Origin: Sedimentitalea arenosa
GTDB taxonomy: Bacteria > Pseudomonadota > Alphaproteobacteria > Rhodobacterales > Rhodobacteraceae
Assembly: GCF_016428585.1 (NCBI RefSeq)
Contig: NZ_JAELVR010000003.1
Location: 62,001-126,000, forward strand
Length of the DNA stretch: 64,000 nucleotides
Reading direction: 5' to 3'
Positions 20,200-29,493 of the stretch are shown here, piece after piece. The notes under the pieces are model-generated. The model had not been told where the DNA came from. It worked only from the letters and a program-made list of their open reading frames with translations, and searched no databases. The translations under genes and the position numbers were made by a program. Numbering within the stretch: position 1 is the first letter of the stretch; each line of letters starts with the position of its first letter.

Positions 20200-21060
20200 A
20201 TGTCCATGCAGCTGTTTCTCCTGTCCGCCCTGACCATGACGGCCTTCGCGGCCAACTCGATCCTGAACCGTCTGGCGGTCGATAGCGGGGCCATCGACGC
20301 GGCCAGTTTCGCGGCGCTTAGGGTCCTGTCCGGGGCGGTCATGCTGGGCATCTTGGTGGCGATGCGCGGGGCCTCGCTGCAGCTCGTTGCGCGTCGCCGC
20401 GCGGTGGGCGCGTTGGCGTTGGTGGCCTACATGGTCGGCTTTTCCAGCGCCTATGTGACGCTCGACGCAGGTCTGGGCGCGCTGGTTCTGTTCGGAGTGG
20501 TGCAGATCACCATGTTCCTGCTGGCGGCCTTGCGCGGTGCGCCGCCGACGGGCGCGCAGATCCTGGGGGCATCGATCGCCTTCGCTGGGCTTGCATGGGT
20601 GCTCTGGCCCGCTGGCGGCGCGGCTGTCGCGCCCTCCGGGGTCGCCTTCATGATCGTGGCAGGGATCGGTTGGGCGATCTACACGCTTGCCGGGCGCACC
20701 GAACCCGACGCGCTGGCCGGAACGGCGGCCAATTTCATCGTCGCGCTGCCGCTGGTCGCGCTGGCGGTGCCGCTGACCGGAGCGCCGCTCACGATGTCTC
20801 CTGCCGGCACCGGCCTCGCCATGCTGTCCGGCGCCGTCACCTCGGGCCTCGGCTACGCGCTCTGGTACAGCATTCTGCCGCGCTTCACGCCCTCAACCGC
20901 CGCGATCCTTCAACTGGCGGTGCCTGTGATCGCGCTGGTTGCCGGTGTCATCCTGTTGGGAGAGGCAGCCAGTCTGCGTCTTGCACTCGGCGCTGCGCTG
21001 GTGTTGGGCGGGATCGCGCTCGCCGTTTTGTCGGGACGACGGCGTGCCCCGGCCAAGTGA
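20200..21060 (+). CDS. EamA/DMT-family membrane transporter
   Basis: The 286-residue protein has ten hydrophobic segments and two EamA repeats (about residues 5-130 and 145-280), the plan of drug/metabolite exporters; the last spans contain ILQLAVPVIALVAGV and VLGGIALAVL. It probably moves a small metabolite across the inner membrane, but the substrate is not readable. It starts with MSMQLF; an alternative ATG two codons in is possible. The esterase gene follows 36 bases downstream, so co-transcription is possible. Confidence 0.85.
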   Translation: MSMQLFLLSALTMTAFAANSILNRLAVDSGAIDAASFAALRVLSGAVMLGILVAMRGASLQLVARRRAVGALALVAYMVGFSSAYVTLDAGLGALVLFGVVQITMFLLAALRGAPPTGAQILGASIAFAGLAWVLWPAGGAAVAPSGVAFMIVAGIGWAIYTLAGRTEPDALAGTAANFIVALPLVALAVPLTGAPLTMSPAGTGLAMLSGAVTSGLGYALWYSILPRFTPSTAAILQLAVPVIALVAGVILLGEAASLRLALGAALVLGGIALAVLSGRRRAPAK

Positions 21061-21096
21061 CTTCCAACCGGTTTGAAACCAGCGTATCTGGCGGTC

Positions 21097-21873
21097 ATGA
21101 AACCGCTGCTCGCCCTCATCCTGATGATCTGGCCCCTCGGGCTCTGGGCTGATTGCATCGTCCTTCTGCACGGGCTGGCGCGGACCGAAACCTCCTTTGC
21201 GGTCATGGAGCAGGTCCTGGCGGACCGGGGGTACCAGGTCGTGCGTCCGGGCTATCCCTCGACCGACATGCCGATCCCCCAGTTGGCCGAGCAGACCGTG
21301 CCCGCGGCGGTAAGTGCCTGCGGCGATCAGACAGTGCATTTCGTGACCCATTCCATGGGCGGGATATTGGTGCGCTATTGGTTCTGGCGCCAGAAGCCCG
21401 AGCGTCTTGGTCGCGTGGTCATGCTGGGTCCGCCCAATCACGGCAGTGAATTGGTCGATGAACTGGGCGATCTCGCGGTGTTCGGCCTTCTGAATGGTCC
21501 GGCGGGTATGCAGCTGGGCACTGGGCCGACCAGCCTGCCGCGTCGCCTGCCGCCTGTGGATTACCCGGTCGGCGTGATTGCCGGAACACACACGTTGAAC
21601 CCGCTCTTTTCATCGCTGATCGAAGGTCCCGACGATGGAAAGGTATCGGTGCGCTCGACACGGGTTCTCGGCATGACGGACCATATCGAGCTGCCGGTCA
21701 CGCACACGTTCATGATGAACAATCCAAGGGTCATCGCGGAAGCTATACATTTCATCGAGCACGGACGGTTCAATCCCGATATCTCGTGGATGGACGCTGT
21801 TTTCGGCACCATCGAAGGGTTGTGCGAGGACGGGGACTGCCCGGAGGACCAGGGGCAGGAGAGCGACAGGTGA
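21097..21873 (+). CDS. Exported alpha/beta-hydrolase (lipase/esterase-like)
   Basis: The 258-residue protein starts with a signal peptide (MKPLLALILMIWPLGLWADC) and continues with VLLHGLARTETSF, the oxyanion strand of alpha/beta hydrolases. The nucleophile elbow is THSMGGILVRYW (Ser near residue 85), and PPNHGSELVDEL is typical of lipase/acyltransferase-type esterases. A C-terminal histidine in PVTHTF is a candidate catalytic residue. It should act in the periplasm on an ester or lipid. An ATG eight codons upstream is possible but weakens the signal peptide. Its stop overlaps the GTG start of the next gene (GTGA). Confidence 0.82.
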   Translation: MKPLLALILMIWPLGLWADCIVLLHGLARTETSFAVMEQVLADRGYQVVRPGYPSTDMPIPQLAEQTVPAAVSACGDQTVHFVTHSMGGILVRYWFWRQKPERLGRVVMLGPPNHGSELVDELGDLAVFGLLNGPAGMQLGTGPTSLPRRLPPVDYPVGVIAGTHTLNPLFSSLIEGPDDGKVSVRSTRVLGMTDHIELPVTHTFMMNNPRVIAEAIHFIEHGRFNPDISWMDAVFGTIEGLCEDGDCPEDQGQESDR

Positions 21874-23021
21874 CGTCCCTGGCGCTCGACCTGGTCGGGG
21901 CGAAGGTCCTGATGCCAGGGGTCGGTCTCGTGCGCGAGCGCCTGTCGATGGCCGAAGGGACGATCCAGTCCGGCCCGGTCGGGCGCTGCGTGGATCTGAG
22001 CAGCTACTGGGTGCTGCCGGGCATCGTCGATCTGCATGGCGATGGCTTCGAGCGTCATCTCGCGCCCCGGCGGGGTGCGATGAACGAGATCGAACAGGGG
22101 GTGATCGCTGCCGAAGCGGAACTGGCCGCCAACGGGATCACGACCGCCGTCATGGCGCAGTTTTACAGTTGGGAAGGTGGGCTGCGCGGGCCCGATCATG
22201 CGGACCGGGTGTTTCAGGCGATTCACGCCACGCGCAACAGCCTCGTGACCGCGTTGATCCCGCAGCTGCGGTTCGAGACGCATATGCTGGGCGCCTATGC
22301 GGAGCTACCGGACCGGATCGCCAGTTGGGGGGTGGATTATGTCGTGTTCAACGATCACCTTCCACATGACCGGCTGGCGCAGGGCAAGCGCCCGCTGCGC
22401 CTGACCGGTCAGGCGCTCAAGGCAGGCCGCAATCCGGAGCGGCATTTCGAGATGCTGCTCGACATGCATGCGGCCTCGGGTGCGGTTCAAACCGCGCTCG
22501 ACGGCCTGACCGCCGAACTGGCGCGGGCCGGGGTGCGGATGGGAAGCCATGACGATCCGGATGCGGCAACGCGCTCCACTTGGCGGGGGCGCGGCGTGCG
22601 GATTGCCGAGTTCCCCGAAACCCTCGCGGCCGCGGAAGAGGCGCGCAGTGGTGGGGATTCAATCATCCTTGGCGCGCCCAACGCCGTGCGCGGTGCGTCG
22701 CACAAAGGCAATGTCAGCGCGGTCGACCTGGTCGCGATGGGGCTCTGCGATGCTTTGGCCTCGGATTACCACTACCCCTCGCCCCGCCGTGCGGCGCTGA
22801 TGCTGGTGCGCAGCGGTGTATGCGATCTTTCTTATGCCTGGGGGCTGGTCTCGGACGGGCCCGCGCGGATTCTGGGACTGGGCGATCGCGGGCGGCTTGC
22901 GCCGGGGTTGCGCGCCGATCTGGTGGTGCTGGAGGAGGACACCGGGCGGGTCGCCACCACGCTGTCGGGCGGGCGTATCAGCTACATGGCCGGGGACATC
23001 GCGCGCCGCTTCATCGCGTGA
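21870..23021 (+). CDS. PhnM-like amidohydrolase (ribose-methylphosphonate triphosphate diphosphatase family)
   Basis: The 383-residue protein is an amidohydrolase-superfamily member most like PhnM of the carbon-phosphorus lyase pathway: WVLPGIVDLHGDGFERHLAPR near residue 50 gives the metal motif, GSHDDPD near 225 and ASDYHYPSP near 300 are family hallmarks, and it ends with the usual LAPGLRADLVVL segment. PhnM removes pyrophosphate from ribose-methylphosphonate triphosphate. No other phn gene is in the window, so it may be a PhnM paralogue with another substrate. The start is GTG at 21870, overlapping the esterase stop; the longer upstream frame is a shadow. Confidence 0.8.
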   Translation: MTSLALDLVGAKVLMPGVGLVRERLSMAEGTIQSGPVGRCVDLSSYWVLPGIVDLHGDGFERHLAPRRGAMNEIEQGVIAAEAELAANGITTAVMAQFYSWEGGLRGPDHADRVFQAIHATRNSLVTALIPQLRFETHMLGAYAELPDRIASWGVDYVVFNDHLPHDRLAQGKRPLRLTGQALKAGRNPERHFEMLLDMHAASGAVQTALDGLTAELARAGVRMGSHDDPDAATRSTWRGRGVRIAEFPETLAAAEEARSGGDSIILGAPNAVRGASHKGNVSAVDLVAMGLCDALASDYHYPSPRRAALMLVRSGVCDLSYAWGLVSDGPARILGLGDRGRLAPGLRADLVVLEEDTGRVATTLSGGRISYMAGDIARRFIA

Positions 23022-23111
23022 AACGGCGTTGGGAAACGGGCGCAGCGGCTCGGGCACGGCGCGCCCTCGCCGCTGCGCGCAGGCGGTCTGGTGACCGCCT
23101 GCCGGTCCGTC

Positions 23112-24185
23112 TCAGACGGAGCGCTTGATCCGGTTGACGTGACCCATCTTGCGGCCGGGTTTGACATCTGCCTTGCCGTAGAGATGGATGGCGGTGTCCG
23201 GGTCGCGCGCCAGTTGCGGCACCCGGTCCATGTCGTCGCCGATCAGGTTTTCCATCACCACGTCCGCGTGGCGCTGACCGCCGCCCAGCGGCCAGCCGGC
23301 GATGGCCCGGATATGCTGCTCGAACTGGTCTACCGCGCAGCCGTTCTGCGTCCAGTGCCCGGAATTATGCACCCGGGGCGCGATCTCGTTCACAACAAGG
23401 CCCTGCGGCGTGACGAAGAGTTCGACGCCCAGCACACCGACATAGTCGAGCGCGTTCAGGATGTTCGCAGCCAGCAGGATCGCATCTGTCCGTTGCGCGG
23501 GGGTCAGCTTTGCCGGCACCGTCGTTGTGCGCAGGATGCCGTCGCGGTGCACGTTTTCGCCAGGGTCGAAACAGGCGACCTCTCCGGTCAGGCCGCGGGC
23601 TGCGATCACCGAGACTTCGTGACTGAAATCGACGAACCCTTCGAGCACGGCCGGCGCGCCGTCCATTGCGATCAGGGCGTTCGCGGCGTCTTCGGGTCGC
23701 AGCAGCCGGGCCTGCCCCTTGCCGTCATAGCCAAGCCGCCGGGTCTTGAGGATCGCCGGCGTGCCGATCTGCTTGAGGGCGGCCTTCAGGTCACCCATAT
23801 CGACGATACCCGCGAAGGGCGCGGTGGTGAGCCCGAGTTTGCGCAGAAAAGTCTTTTCGGTCAGCCGGTCCTGGCTGATCCGCAGAGCTTCGCGACCTGG
23901 GCGGATCGGGCGATGGGTTTCCAGAAGATCGAGCGCGCGGGTTGGAATGTTCTCGAACTCGTAGGTGACGACATCGACCGACTCGGCAAAACGCGCCAGT
24001 GCCGCGCGGTCATCATAGGCGGCCGTCGTTACCTGGTCGGCGACCTGTCCCGCGGGAGGGTTGGCGCCCGGTTCGTAGATATGACTGCGGAAGCCAAGCC
24101 GCGACGCGGCGACCGACAGCATGCGGCCAAGCTGGCCGCCGCCGAGAATGCCGATGACGGCGCCGGTGGAAAGTGGCTCACTCAT
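23112..24185 (-). CDS. purK: 5-(carboxyamino)imidazole ribonucleotide synthase PurK
   Basis: PurK is an ATP-grasp enzyme that carboxylates AIR to N5-CAIR in purine synthesis. The 357-residue protein opens [20 protein letters not shown] and carries [13 protein letters not shown] near residue 150 and the ATP-grasp end [15 protein letters not shown] near residue 270. It overlaps purE by eight bases; the order purE-purK is the common operon. Confidence 0.97.
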   Translation of the reverse strand: MSEPLSTGAVIGILGGGQLGRMLSVAASRLGFRSHIYEPGANPPAGQVADQVTTAAYDDRAALARFAESVDVVTYEFENIPTRALDLLETHRPIRPGREALRISQDRLTEKTFLRKLGLTTAPFAGIVDMGDLKAALKQIGTPAILKTRRLGYDGKGQARLLRPEDAANALIAMDGAPAVLEGFVDFSHEVSVIAARGLTGEVACFDPGENVHRDGILRTTTVPAKLTPAQRTDAILLAANILNALDYVGVLGVELFVTPQGLVVNEIAPRVHNSGHWTQNGCAVDQFEQHIRAIAGWPLGGGQRHADVVMENLIGDDMDRVPQLARDPDTAIHLYGKADVKPGRKMGHVNRIKRSV

Positions 24186-24666
24186 CGCGCGGCTCCTCGG
24201 GAATGGAGGCCGACAGGTTGGCGCGCCAGGTGTCCAGCCGGTCCGCCAGCGCGGGGTCGGACAGAGCCAGAATGCCTGCCGCCATCAGTCCCGCGTTGGC
24301 TGCCCCGGCCGCGCCGATGGCCATGGTCGCGACGGGAAAACCGCGCGGCATCTGGACAATCGAATAGAGGGAGTCGACGCCGGACAGGGCCCGTGTCTGC
24401 ACCGGGACGCCGATCACCGGCACCCGGGTCTTGGATGCCATCATACCGGGAAGATGCGCCGCACCGCCAGCGCCGGCGATGATCACCTGCAATCCGCGTT
24501 GCACGGCGCTGCGACCGTACTCCCACAGCCGGTCCGGCGTGCGGTGCGCCGAGACGATACGGGTCTCGTAGGGCACCTCCAAATTGTCCAGCATCAACGC
24601 AGCTTCCTTCATGGTCTCCCAGTCCGACTGGCTCCCCATGATGATCCCGACCCGAAGTTCCGCCAT
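24178..24666 (-). CDS. purE: N5-CAIR mutase PurE
   Basis: PurE converts N5-CAIR to CAIR, the step after PurK. The 162-residue protein has [18 protein letters not shown] at the start, [12 protein letters not shown] near residue 45 and [15 protein letters not shown] near residue 72, all active-site segments. The ATG at 24666 places the GSQSDW motif at residue 11; the upstream extension is not conserved. A possible promoter (TTGCCT-15-TATAGT, 24723-24697 minus strand) precedes it. A ribosome site GGGCAAGGGC is present. Confidence 0.96.
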   Translation of the reverse strand: MAELRVGIIMGSQSDWETMKEAALMLDNLEVPYETRIVSAHRTPDRLWEYGRSAVQRGLQVIIAGAGGAAHLPGMMASKTRVPVIGVPVQTRALSGVDSLYSIVQMPRGFPVATMAIGAAGAANAGLMAAGILALSDPALADRLDTWRANLSASIPEEPRDE

Positions 24667-24716
24667 GCCCTTGCCCCTGCTGCCGAAAGAGCGCGCACTA
24701 TAGCCGGATCGGGCCG

Positions 24717-24941
24717 CTAGGCAATGATGTCCGGGGTCAGCCTGTCCTCGATCATGGCGATCATGTCCTTCAGCCACAACTTCTGCTTTTTCAGGCGCTT
24801 GAGCGTGAGCTGATCCGCCGTCCCGCGATCGACCAGCGCGGCAATCGCCTCGTCCAGATCCCGGTGCTGGCGGCGGAACACTTCCAGCTCGACCTTGAGC
24901 ACCTCGTCAGTCTTCATTGACAGATCGGATTGGACATTCAT
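24717..24941 (-). CDS. DUF465 (YdcH-like) small helical protein
   Basis: The 74-residue protein is almost all helix and rich in charge: [15 protein letters not shown] then [22 protein letters not shown], the two-helix plan of the DUF465/YdcH family. Function is unknown. It is divergent from hsp20 and 50 bases upstream of purE on the same strand. The ATG at 24941 is favoured by a G-rich ribosome site; an in-frame ATG eight codons later is possible. Confidence 0.8.
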   Translation of the reverse strand: MNVQSDLSMKTDEVLKVELEVFRRQHRDLDEAIAALVDRGTADQLTLKRLKKQKLWLKDMIAMIEDRLTPDIIA

Positions 24942-25009
24942 CGGCAAGCCCCCGGAATCGCTGCATGCTGAACCGACAGGATACGCGGATAAGATGTTTT
25001 CGCCTAGAC

Positions 25010-25037
25010 CTTGTGAATACGGAACTTTCTTCCCATA
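25010..25037 (+). promoter_or_regulatory. Candidate heat-shock (RpoH) promoter of hsp20
   Basis: CTTGTG (25010-25015), a 16-base spacer, and CCCATA (25032-25037, continuing TTT) resemble the sigma-32 plan CTTGAA-N-CCCATNT. It lies about 70 bases before the Hsp20 start, which fits a heat-shock gene. Confidence 0.6.
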
Positions 25038-25107
25038 TTTCTTCTGCCGGGTCGCCGAAACGGGGCCCGCGCGTATCGTCGCTTTATGGAAAAAGGACGC
25101 TAGGAAC

Positions 25108-25521
25108 GTGTCGAAACTCACTCTGGGCTCATACCCGCACCTGCTCGGGTTCGAGCAACTGGAACGTCTGCTGGAACGGTCTTCCAAGTCCGGCAACGAC
25201 GGATATCCTCCTTTCAACATCGAACAGACGTCCGATCATTCCTATCGCATCACGCTTGCCGTGGCGGGGTTCGCCGAAACAGACCTGTCGATCACGGTCG
25301 AGGATCGGCAACTGGTGATCCGGGGCCGACAGTCCGACGACAGTGACGGCCGGATTTTCCTGCACCGGGGCATTGCCGCGCGCCAGTTCCAGCGCATGTT
25401 CGTTTTGGCCGACGGTGTCGAGGTGGGAGAAGCGATCATGGAGAACGGTCTGCTGCATGTCGACCTGACCCGGGCCGTGCCCGAAACGGTCGTGCAGACG
25501 ATCAACATCAGGAAGGGGTAA
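25108..25521 (+). CDS. Hsp20/IbpA-family small heat-shock protein
   Basis: The 137-residue protein contains an alpha-crystallin domain from about residue 33: YRITLAVAGFAETDLSITVEDRQLVIRG, with the edge strand VEVGEAIMENGLLHVDL. It keeps unfolding proteins soluble. The start is a GTG at 25108 (MSKLTLGSYPHLLGFEQLER), which gives the family N terminus; the open frame upstream overlaps the divergent promoter region. DUF1150 follows after three bases, a conserved alphaproteobacterial pair. Confidence 0.93.
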   Translation: MSKLTLGSYPHLLGFEQLERLLERSSKSGNDGYPPFNIEQTSDHSYRITLAVAGFAETDLSITVEDRQLVIRGRQSDDSDGRIFLHRGIAARQFQRMFVLADGVEVGEAIMENGLLHVDLTRAVPETVVQTINIRKG

Positions 25522-25524
25522 GTC

Positions 25525-25749
25525 ATGGACACACCATTCAATTTCAGCGAAACGGACAAGCCGATCGTCTACGTCAAGACGGTGGACGTAGCCGATCTGC
25601 CGAAGGAAGTGCGTGCCGAGGCGGGCGAACTCAGCCACCTCTACGCGGTGCATTCCTCGGATGGGCAACAGCTTGCGCTGGTCGCCGACCGTCGCATGGC
25701 CTTCGTGCTGGCACGTCAACACGACTTCGCGCCCGTCGCGGTGCACTGA
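25525..25749 (+). CDS. DUF1150 family protein
   Basis: The 74-residue protein has the DUF1150 pattern IVYVKTVDVADLP, HLYAVHSSDGQQLALV and the closing AFVLARQHDFAPVAVH. It has no known function, but it nearly always follows an IbpA-type hsp20 gene in alphaproteobacteria, as it does here with a three-base gap, so a role alongside the small heat-shock protein is inferred. A strong ribosome site AAGGGGTAA overlaps the hsp20 stop. Confidence 0.9.
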   Translation: MDTPFNFSETDKPIVYVKTVDVADLPKEVRAEAGELSHLYAVHSSDGQQLALVADRRMAFVLARQHDFAPVAVH

Positions 25750-25788
25750 CACTAACCGGGCGGTTCGTCCGACCCATCGGGGGCCGCC

Positions 25789-26676
25789 ATGGCGTCTTAC
25801 GATTTCGATTGGGTGGATGCCTTCACCAGCCGACCCTTCAGTGGCAACGGTTGTGCCGTTGTGCATGGCGGTGCGGATCTTGATGCCGCGACCTGCATGA
25901 ACGTCGTGCGCGAGACGTCCTTGGTGGAATGCACGTTCACCGGCCCGTCCGATGTCGCTGACATCCGTGTTCGCTATTTCCTCGCCAGCCGCGAGATCCC
26001 GTTTGCCGGGCATCCGACAGTCGCCACCGTGGCGGCGATGCGCGCGCGCGGGCTGGTCAAGGGCGACTCGCTGGTGCTCGAGACCGGGGCGGGGCTGGTG
26101 CGGGTCGTCCTTGATGGCGACTTGATAGAGATGACACAGGTCGCACCGGTTTTCGGCGCAACGCCCGACCCGGCGCGCGTCGCTCACGTGGTCGGGCTAA
26201 TGCCTGATGCGATCCTCACGCCGCCGCAGCTTGTATCGACCGGGCTGGCGTTCTGCGTCACGGTTCTGCGCGATCAGGGGGATCTGCGCGCGGCGCGGCT
26301 GAACGTCGATGCGCTTCGCGATCTGGCGCGCGACCTTGGCCATGATGGCACTGATCTGCTGGAGCCGTTCCTGGTCACGCTGAACGGTGCGACCAGCGAG
26401 GGCGATACGTTCTCGCGCCTGTTGCTGGCCCCGCCGAGTCCGCCCGAGGACCCGTTTACCGGGTCCGCCACGGGCGCGATGGCGGCCTATCTCTGGCACC
26501 ATGGCCTGATGGAGAAGGACAGCTTCGTCGCCGAACAGGGCCATTGGATGGACCGTCCGGGGCAGGCGCGTGTCACACGACTGGGCCCGAGCGATGCCAT
26601 GACGGGCATCAAGGTCGCCGGGCGCGCCTATGTGCTGATGCGCGGGCAGATCGATCTGCCAGAGGCTGGCCAATGA
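25789..26676 (+). CDS. PhzF-family isomerase/epimerase
   Basis: The 295-residue protein opens DWVDAFTSRPFSGNGCAVV, has the catalytic glutamate segment RETSLVECTF near residue 45 and IPFAGHPTVATVAA near residue 70, and the second-half motif DPFTGSATGAMAAYLW near 220. These define PhzF enzymes, which catalyse isomerisations of small carboxylic acids; the substrate here is unknown. It overlaps the glycosyltransferase downstream by four bases (ATGA). Confidence 0.9.
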   Translation: MASYDFDWVDAFTSRPFSGNGCAVVHGGADLDAATCMNVVRETSLVECTFTGPSDVADIRVRYFLASREIPFAGHPTVATVAAMRARGLVKGDSLVLETGAGLVRVVLDGDLIEMTQVAPVFGATPDPARVAHVVGLMPDAILTPPQLVSTGLAFCVTVLRDQGDLRAARLNVDALRDLARDLGHDGTDLLEPFLVTLNGATSEGDTFSRLLLAPPSPPEDPFTGSATGAMAAYLWHHGLMEKDSFVAEQGHWMDRPGQARVTRLGPSDAMTGIKVAGRAYVLMRGQIDLPEAGQ

Positions 26677-27548
26677 CCGCGTCCGCGCCGGCCATCGGAT
26701 TCCTTCCCTATGGTACCGACCTCGGACGGGACCTCAGCCGCAAGCCTATTGCCGAGGTGAACTGGCCGCTCGGGTGCCCCGAACGGCTGACTGGGCGCAC
26801 GGTCGGCGACCTGCTGCCTTCCGACCACCTGATCTGCTTTCCCAAGACGATGCATCACCTGAACCCACGGCGCGGGACCCGTGCGCAGATCTCGCTGGTA
26901 TTGGGCGAGCCGTCGGTCATCCACGCCAAGCACCTCGCCCTGCTGCGGGTGACCTACCGGCGCTTCTATCGCGTGCTCAGCTTCAACGAACAGTTGCTGG
27001 CCGATATCCCCAACGGCATATTCTTTCCCTACGGCACCACATGGGTGCCGAACTGGCGCGACCTGCCGCGCGACAAAAGCCGGATGATCTCTCTCATCGC
27101 ATCCTCCAAGAAGGACACGACCGGGCACAAGCTGCGCCACGCCGTGGTCGATTGGGTGCGCGACAGCGGGCAGGAGGTCGACGTGATGGGGCGCGGTTAC
27201 ACGCCGTTCGACGAGAAATCCGATGGGCTGGCGCCATACCGCTATTCCATCGTGATCGAGAACGTCCGCGAAGCGAATTACTTCTCCGAAAAGCTTCTGG
27301 ATGCGGTGTTTTGCGACACGGTACCGATCTATTGGGGCTGTCCCAATCTCGACAGGTTCATCGACCCGGATGGCATCATACAATGCGTCAGCGAGGAAGA
27401 TGTGCGCCGGGCCGTGCACGCCGCCTCCGAAAGCGATTTCCAGGCGCGCCTGCCGCGGATCAGAGCGATCCAGCCGCAGTTGGACCAATATGCGGATATC
27501 GAGCGCCGCGCTGTCGAGGTGATCCGCGACAGTCTTGCCAAGACGTGA
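26673..27548 (+). CDS. GT10-family (fucosyltransferase-like) glycosyltransferase
   Basis: The 291-residue protein carries in its second half the alpha-1,3-fucosyltransferase motif: YRYSIVIENVREANYFSEKL then DAVFCDTVPIYWGCPNLDRF, near residues 190-230, where the donor GDP-sugar binds. The N-terminal half (SLVLGEPSVIHAKHL, VLSFNEQLLADIPNG) looks like the acceptor domain. It most likely glycosylates a surface polysaccharide or lipid; sugar and acceptor are unknown. The ATG at 26673 overlaps the PhzF stop, so the two are coupled, an odd pairing. A long hairpin overlaps its stop codon. Confidence 0.8.
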   Translation: MTASAPAIGFLPYGTDLGRDLSRKPIAEVNWPLGCPERLTGRTVGDLLPSDHLICFPKTMHHLNPRRGTRAQISLVLGEPSVIHAKHLALLRVTYRRFYRVLSFNEQLLADIPNGIFFPYGTTWVPNWRDLPRDKSRMISLIASSKKDTTGHKLRHAVVDWVRDSGQEVDVMGRGYTPFDEKSDGLAPYRYSIVIENVREANYFSEKLLDAVFCDTVPIYWGCPNLDRFIDPDGIIQCVSEEDVRRAVHAASESDFQARLPRIRAIQPQLDQYADIERRAVEVIRDSLAKT

Positions 27549-27585
27549 ACGGCCCGGCGAAGGGTGTCCGCCGGGCCGTTCACGT
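27543..27585. terminator. 17-bp perfect hairpin between convergent genes
   Basis: ACGTGAACGGCCCGGCG (27543-27559) pairs perfectly with 27569-27585 around a nine-base loop. The left arm contains the stop codon of the glycosyltransferase gene and the right arm ends 15 bases before the stop of the sat gene, which is read the other way. There is no T run on either side, so it is a hairpin that could act as a bidirectional terminator or 3'-end protector. Confidence 0.7.
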
Positions 27586-27600
27586 TCGGATGCGACCGGG

Positions 27601-29316
27601 TCAGCCCGCGATCAGGCCCATGTTCTCCAGCTTGAGCAGCACCTGGTGGGCGCAGTTGTCCACGTCGGTGCCTTCGGTCTCGACCCGCAGTTCGGGGTTT
27701 TCCGGCACGTCATAGGGGTCGGAGATGCCGGTGAACTCCTTGATCTTGCCCTCGCGTGCCAGCTTGTAGAGTCCCTTGCGGTCGCGGCGCTCGCATTCCT
27801 CGATGCTGGTCGCGACATGGACCTCGACGAAGGCGCCATAGGCTTCGACATCCTCGCGCACGGCGCGACGCGTTGCGGCATAGGGCGCGATCGGCGCGCA
27901 GATGGCGATGCCACCGTTCTTGGTGATCTCGCTGGCCACGTAGCCGATGCGCCGGATGTTGAGATCGCGATGCTCCTTTGAGAAGCCCAGTTCGCTCGAC
28001 AGGTTCTTGCGCACGATATCACCGTCCAGCAGCGTTACCGGACGGCCGCCCATCTCCATCAGCTTGACCATCAGCGCGTTGGCGATGGTCGACTTGCCCG
28101 AACCCGAGAAACCGGTGAAGAACACGGTGAACCCCTGCTGGGACCGCGGCGGACGGGTGCGGCGCAACTCCTGCACGACTTCGGGGAAGCTGAACCATTC
28201 CGGGATTTCCAGCCCTTCGGCCAGGCGGCGGCGCAGTTCGGTACCCGAGATGTTCAGGATCGTGACGTTGTCCTTGTCCTCGATCTCGTCATTGGGTTCA
28301 TACTGGGCGCGCTCCTGCACATAGACCATGTGTTTGAAGTCGACCATCTCGATGCCCATCTCGTCCTGATGCTGGCGGAACAGGTCCTGTGCATCGTAGG
28401 GGCCATAGAAATCCTCGCCCGCCGAGTTCTGGCCCGGGCCGGCATGGTCGCGGCCGACGATGAAATGGGTGCAGCCGTGGTTCTTGCGGATCAGCCCGTG
28501 CCAGACCGCCTCGCGCGGACCGGCCATGCGCATGGCCAGGTTCAGCAAGGACATCGTGGTGGTCGCGGCCGGATACTTGTCCAGCACCGCCTCATAGCAG
28601 CGCACGCGGGTGAAGTGATCGACGTCGCCCGGCTTGGTCAGCCCGACCACCGGGTGGATCAGCAGGTTGGCCTGCGCCTCGCGTGCGGCGCGGAAGGTCA
28701 GTTCCTGGTGTGCGCGATGCAGCGGGTTGCGGGTCTGGAACGCCACGACCTTGCGCCAGCCCAGCTTGCGGAAATAGGCGCGCAACTCGTTCGGCGTGTC
28801 GCGGCGGCCGCGGAAATCGTAATGCACCGGCTGCTGGATGCCCGTGACGGGGCCGCCCAGGTAAACCTTGCCGGCGGTGTTGTGCAGGTAGTTGACGGCG
28901 GGGTGCGCAACGTCATCCGCACCGAACACCATCTCGGCCTCACGCGACTTGTTCGGGAGCCAGCGGTCGGTCACGGTCATGGTCGCCAGGATGACGCCTT
29001 CCTGGTCACGCAGCGCAATGTCCTCGCCGATCTCCAGCCCGTCGGCGAAGCTCTCGGACACGTCCAACGTGATCGGCATCGGCCAGAGCGTGCCGTCGGC
29101 CAGTCGCATGTTCTCCACGACGACGTCATAGTCCGCTTCGCTCAGGAACCCCTTGAGCGGGTTGAATCCACCGTTCATCAACAGTTCCAGATCGCAGATC
29201 TGGCGCGGGGTCAGGTCATGGCTCTTCAGGTCGCCGGCATCCACCTTCAGCTTCTGCGCGCTGTCATAGGAGACATAGAGTTCGGGGATCGGGGCGAGAT
29301 TTGCGAGCATGGTCAT
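27601..29316 (-). CDS. Bifunctional sulfate adenylyltransferase / adenylylsulfate kinase
   Basis: The 571-residue enzyme activates sulfate to APS and phosphorylates it to PAPS. The N-terminal ATP-sulfurylase part (residues 1 to about 385) has QTRNPLHRAHQEL with the HxxH nucleotide motif near residue 200 and GRDHAGPG near 290. The C-terminal APS-kinase part has the P-loop FTGFSGSGKSTIANAL near residue 400 and ISDPYDVPENPEL. The fused Sat-CysC type is common in marine alphaproteobacteria. The ATG at 29316 (MTMLANLAPIPELYVS) is chosen because conservation begins there; an ATG two codons later is possible. The upstream frame to 29397 is not conserved. Confidence 0.95.
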   Translation of the reverse strand: MTMLANLAPIPELYVSYDSAQKLKVDAGDLKSHDLTPRQICDLELLMNGGFNPLKGFLSEADYDVVVENMRLADGTLWPMPITLDVSESFADGLEIGEDIALRDQEGVILATMTVTDRWLPNKSREAEMVFGADDVAHPAVNYLHNTAGKVYLGGPVTGIQQPVHYDFRGRRDTPNELRAYFRKLGWRKVVAFQTRNPLHRAHQELTFRAAREAQANLLIHPVVGLTKPGDVDHFTRVRCYEAVLDKYPAATTTMSLLNLAMRMAGPREAVWHGLIRKNHGCTHFIVGRDHAGPGQNSAGEDFYGPYDAQDLFRQHQDEMGIEMVDFKHMVYVQERAQYEPNDEIEDKDNVTILNISGTELRRRLAEGLEIPEWFSFPEVVQELRRTRPPRSQQGFTVFFTGFSGSGKSTIANALMVKLMEMGGRPVTLLDGDIVRKNLSSELGFSKEHRDLNIRRIGYVASEITKNGGIAICAPIAPYAATRRAVREDVEAYGAFVEVHVATSIEECERRDRKGLYKLAREGKIKEFTGISDPYDVPENPELRVETEGTDVDNCAHQVLLKLENMGLIAG

Positions 29317-29493
29317 CGAGACTATTCCTGGATGCTTGAAAAGAGACGGGTGCCGGCGGCCCCGGTCGGGCGCGGCATAACTCTGCTGGGTCGCCAAAGT
29401 CCAGCCATGGAAATCAGGTTTTGCCCGTTTGGGCCCTCTCGGCGCGGATTTCTGCCTTCAGATGGACAAAACTGCTTGTTCTCAAGGGAATTG

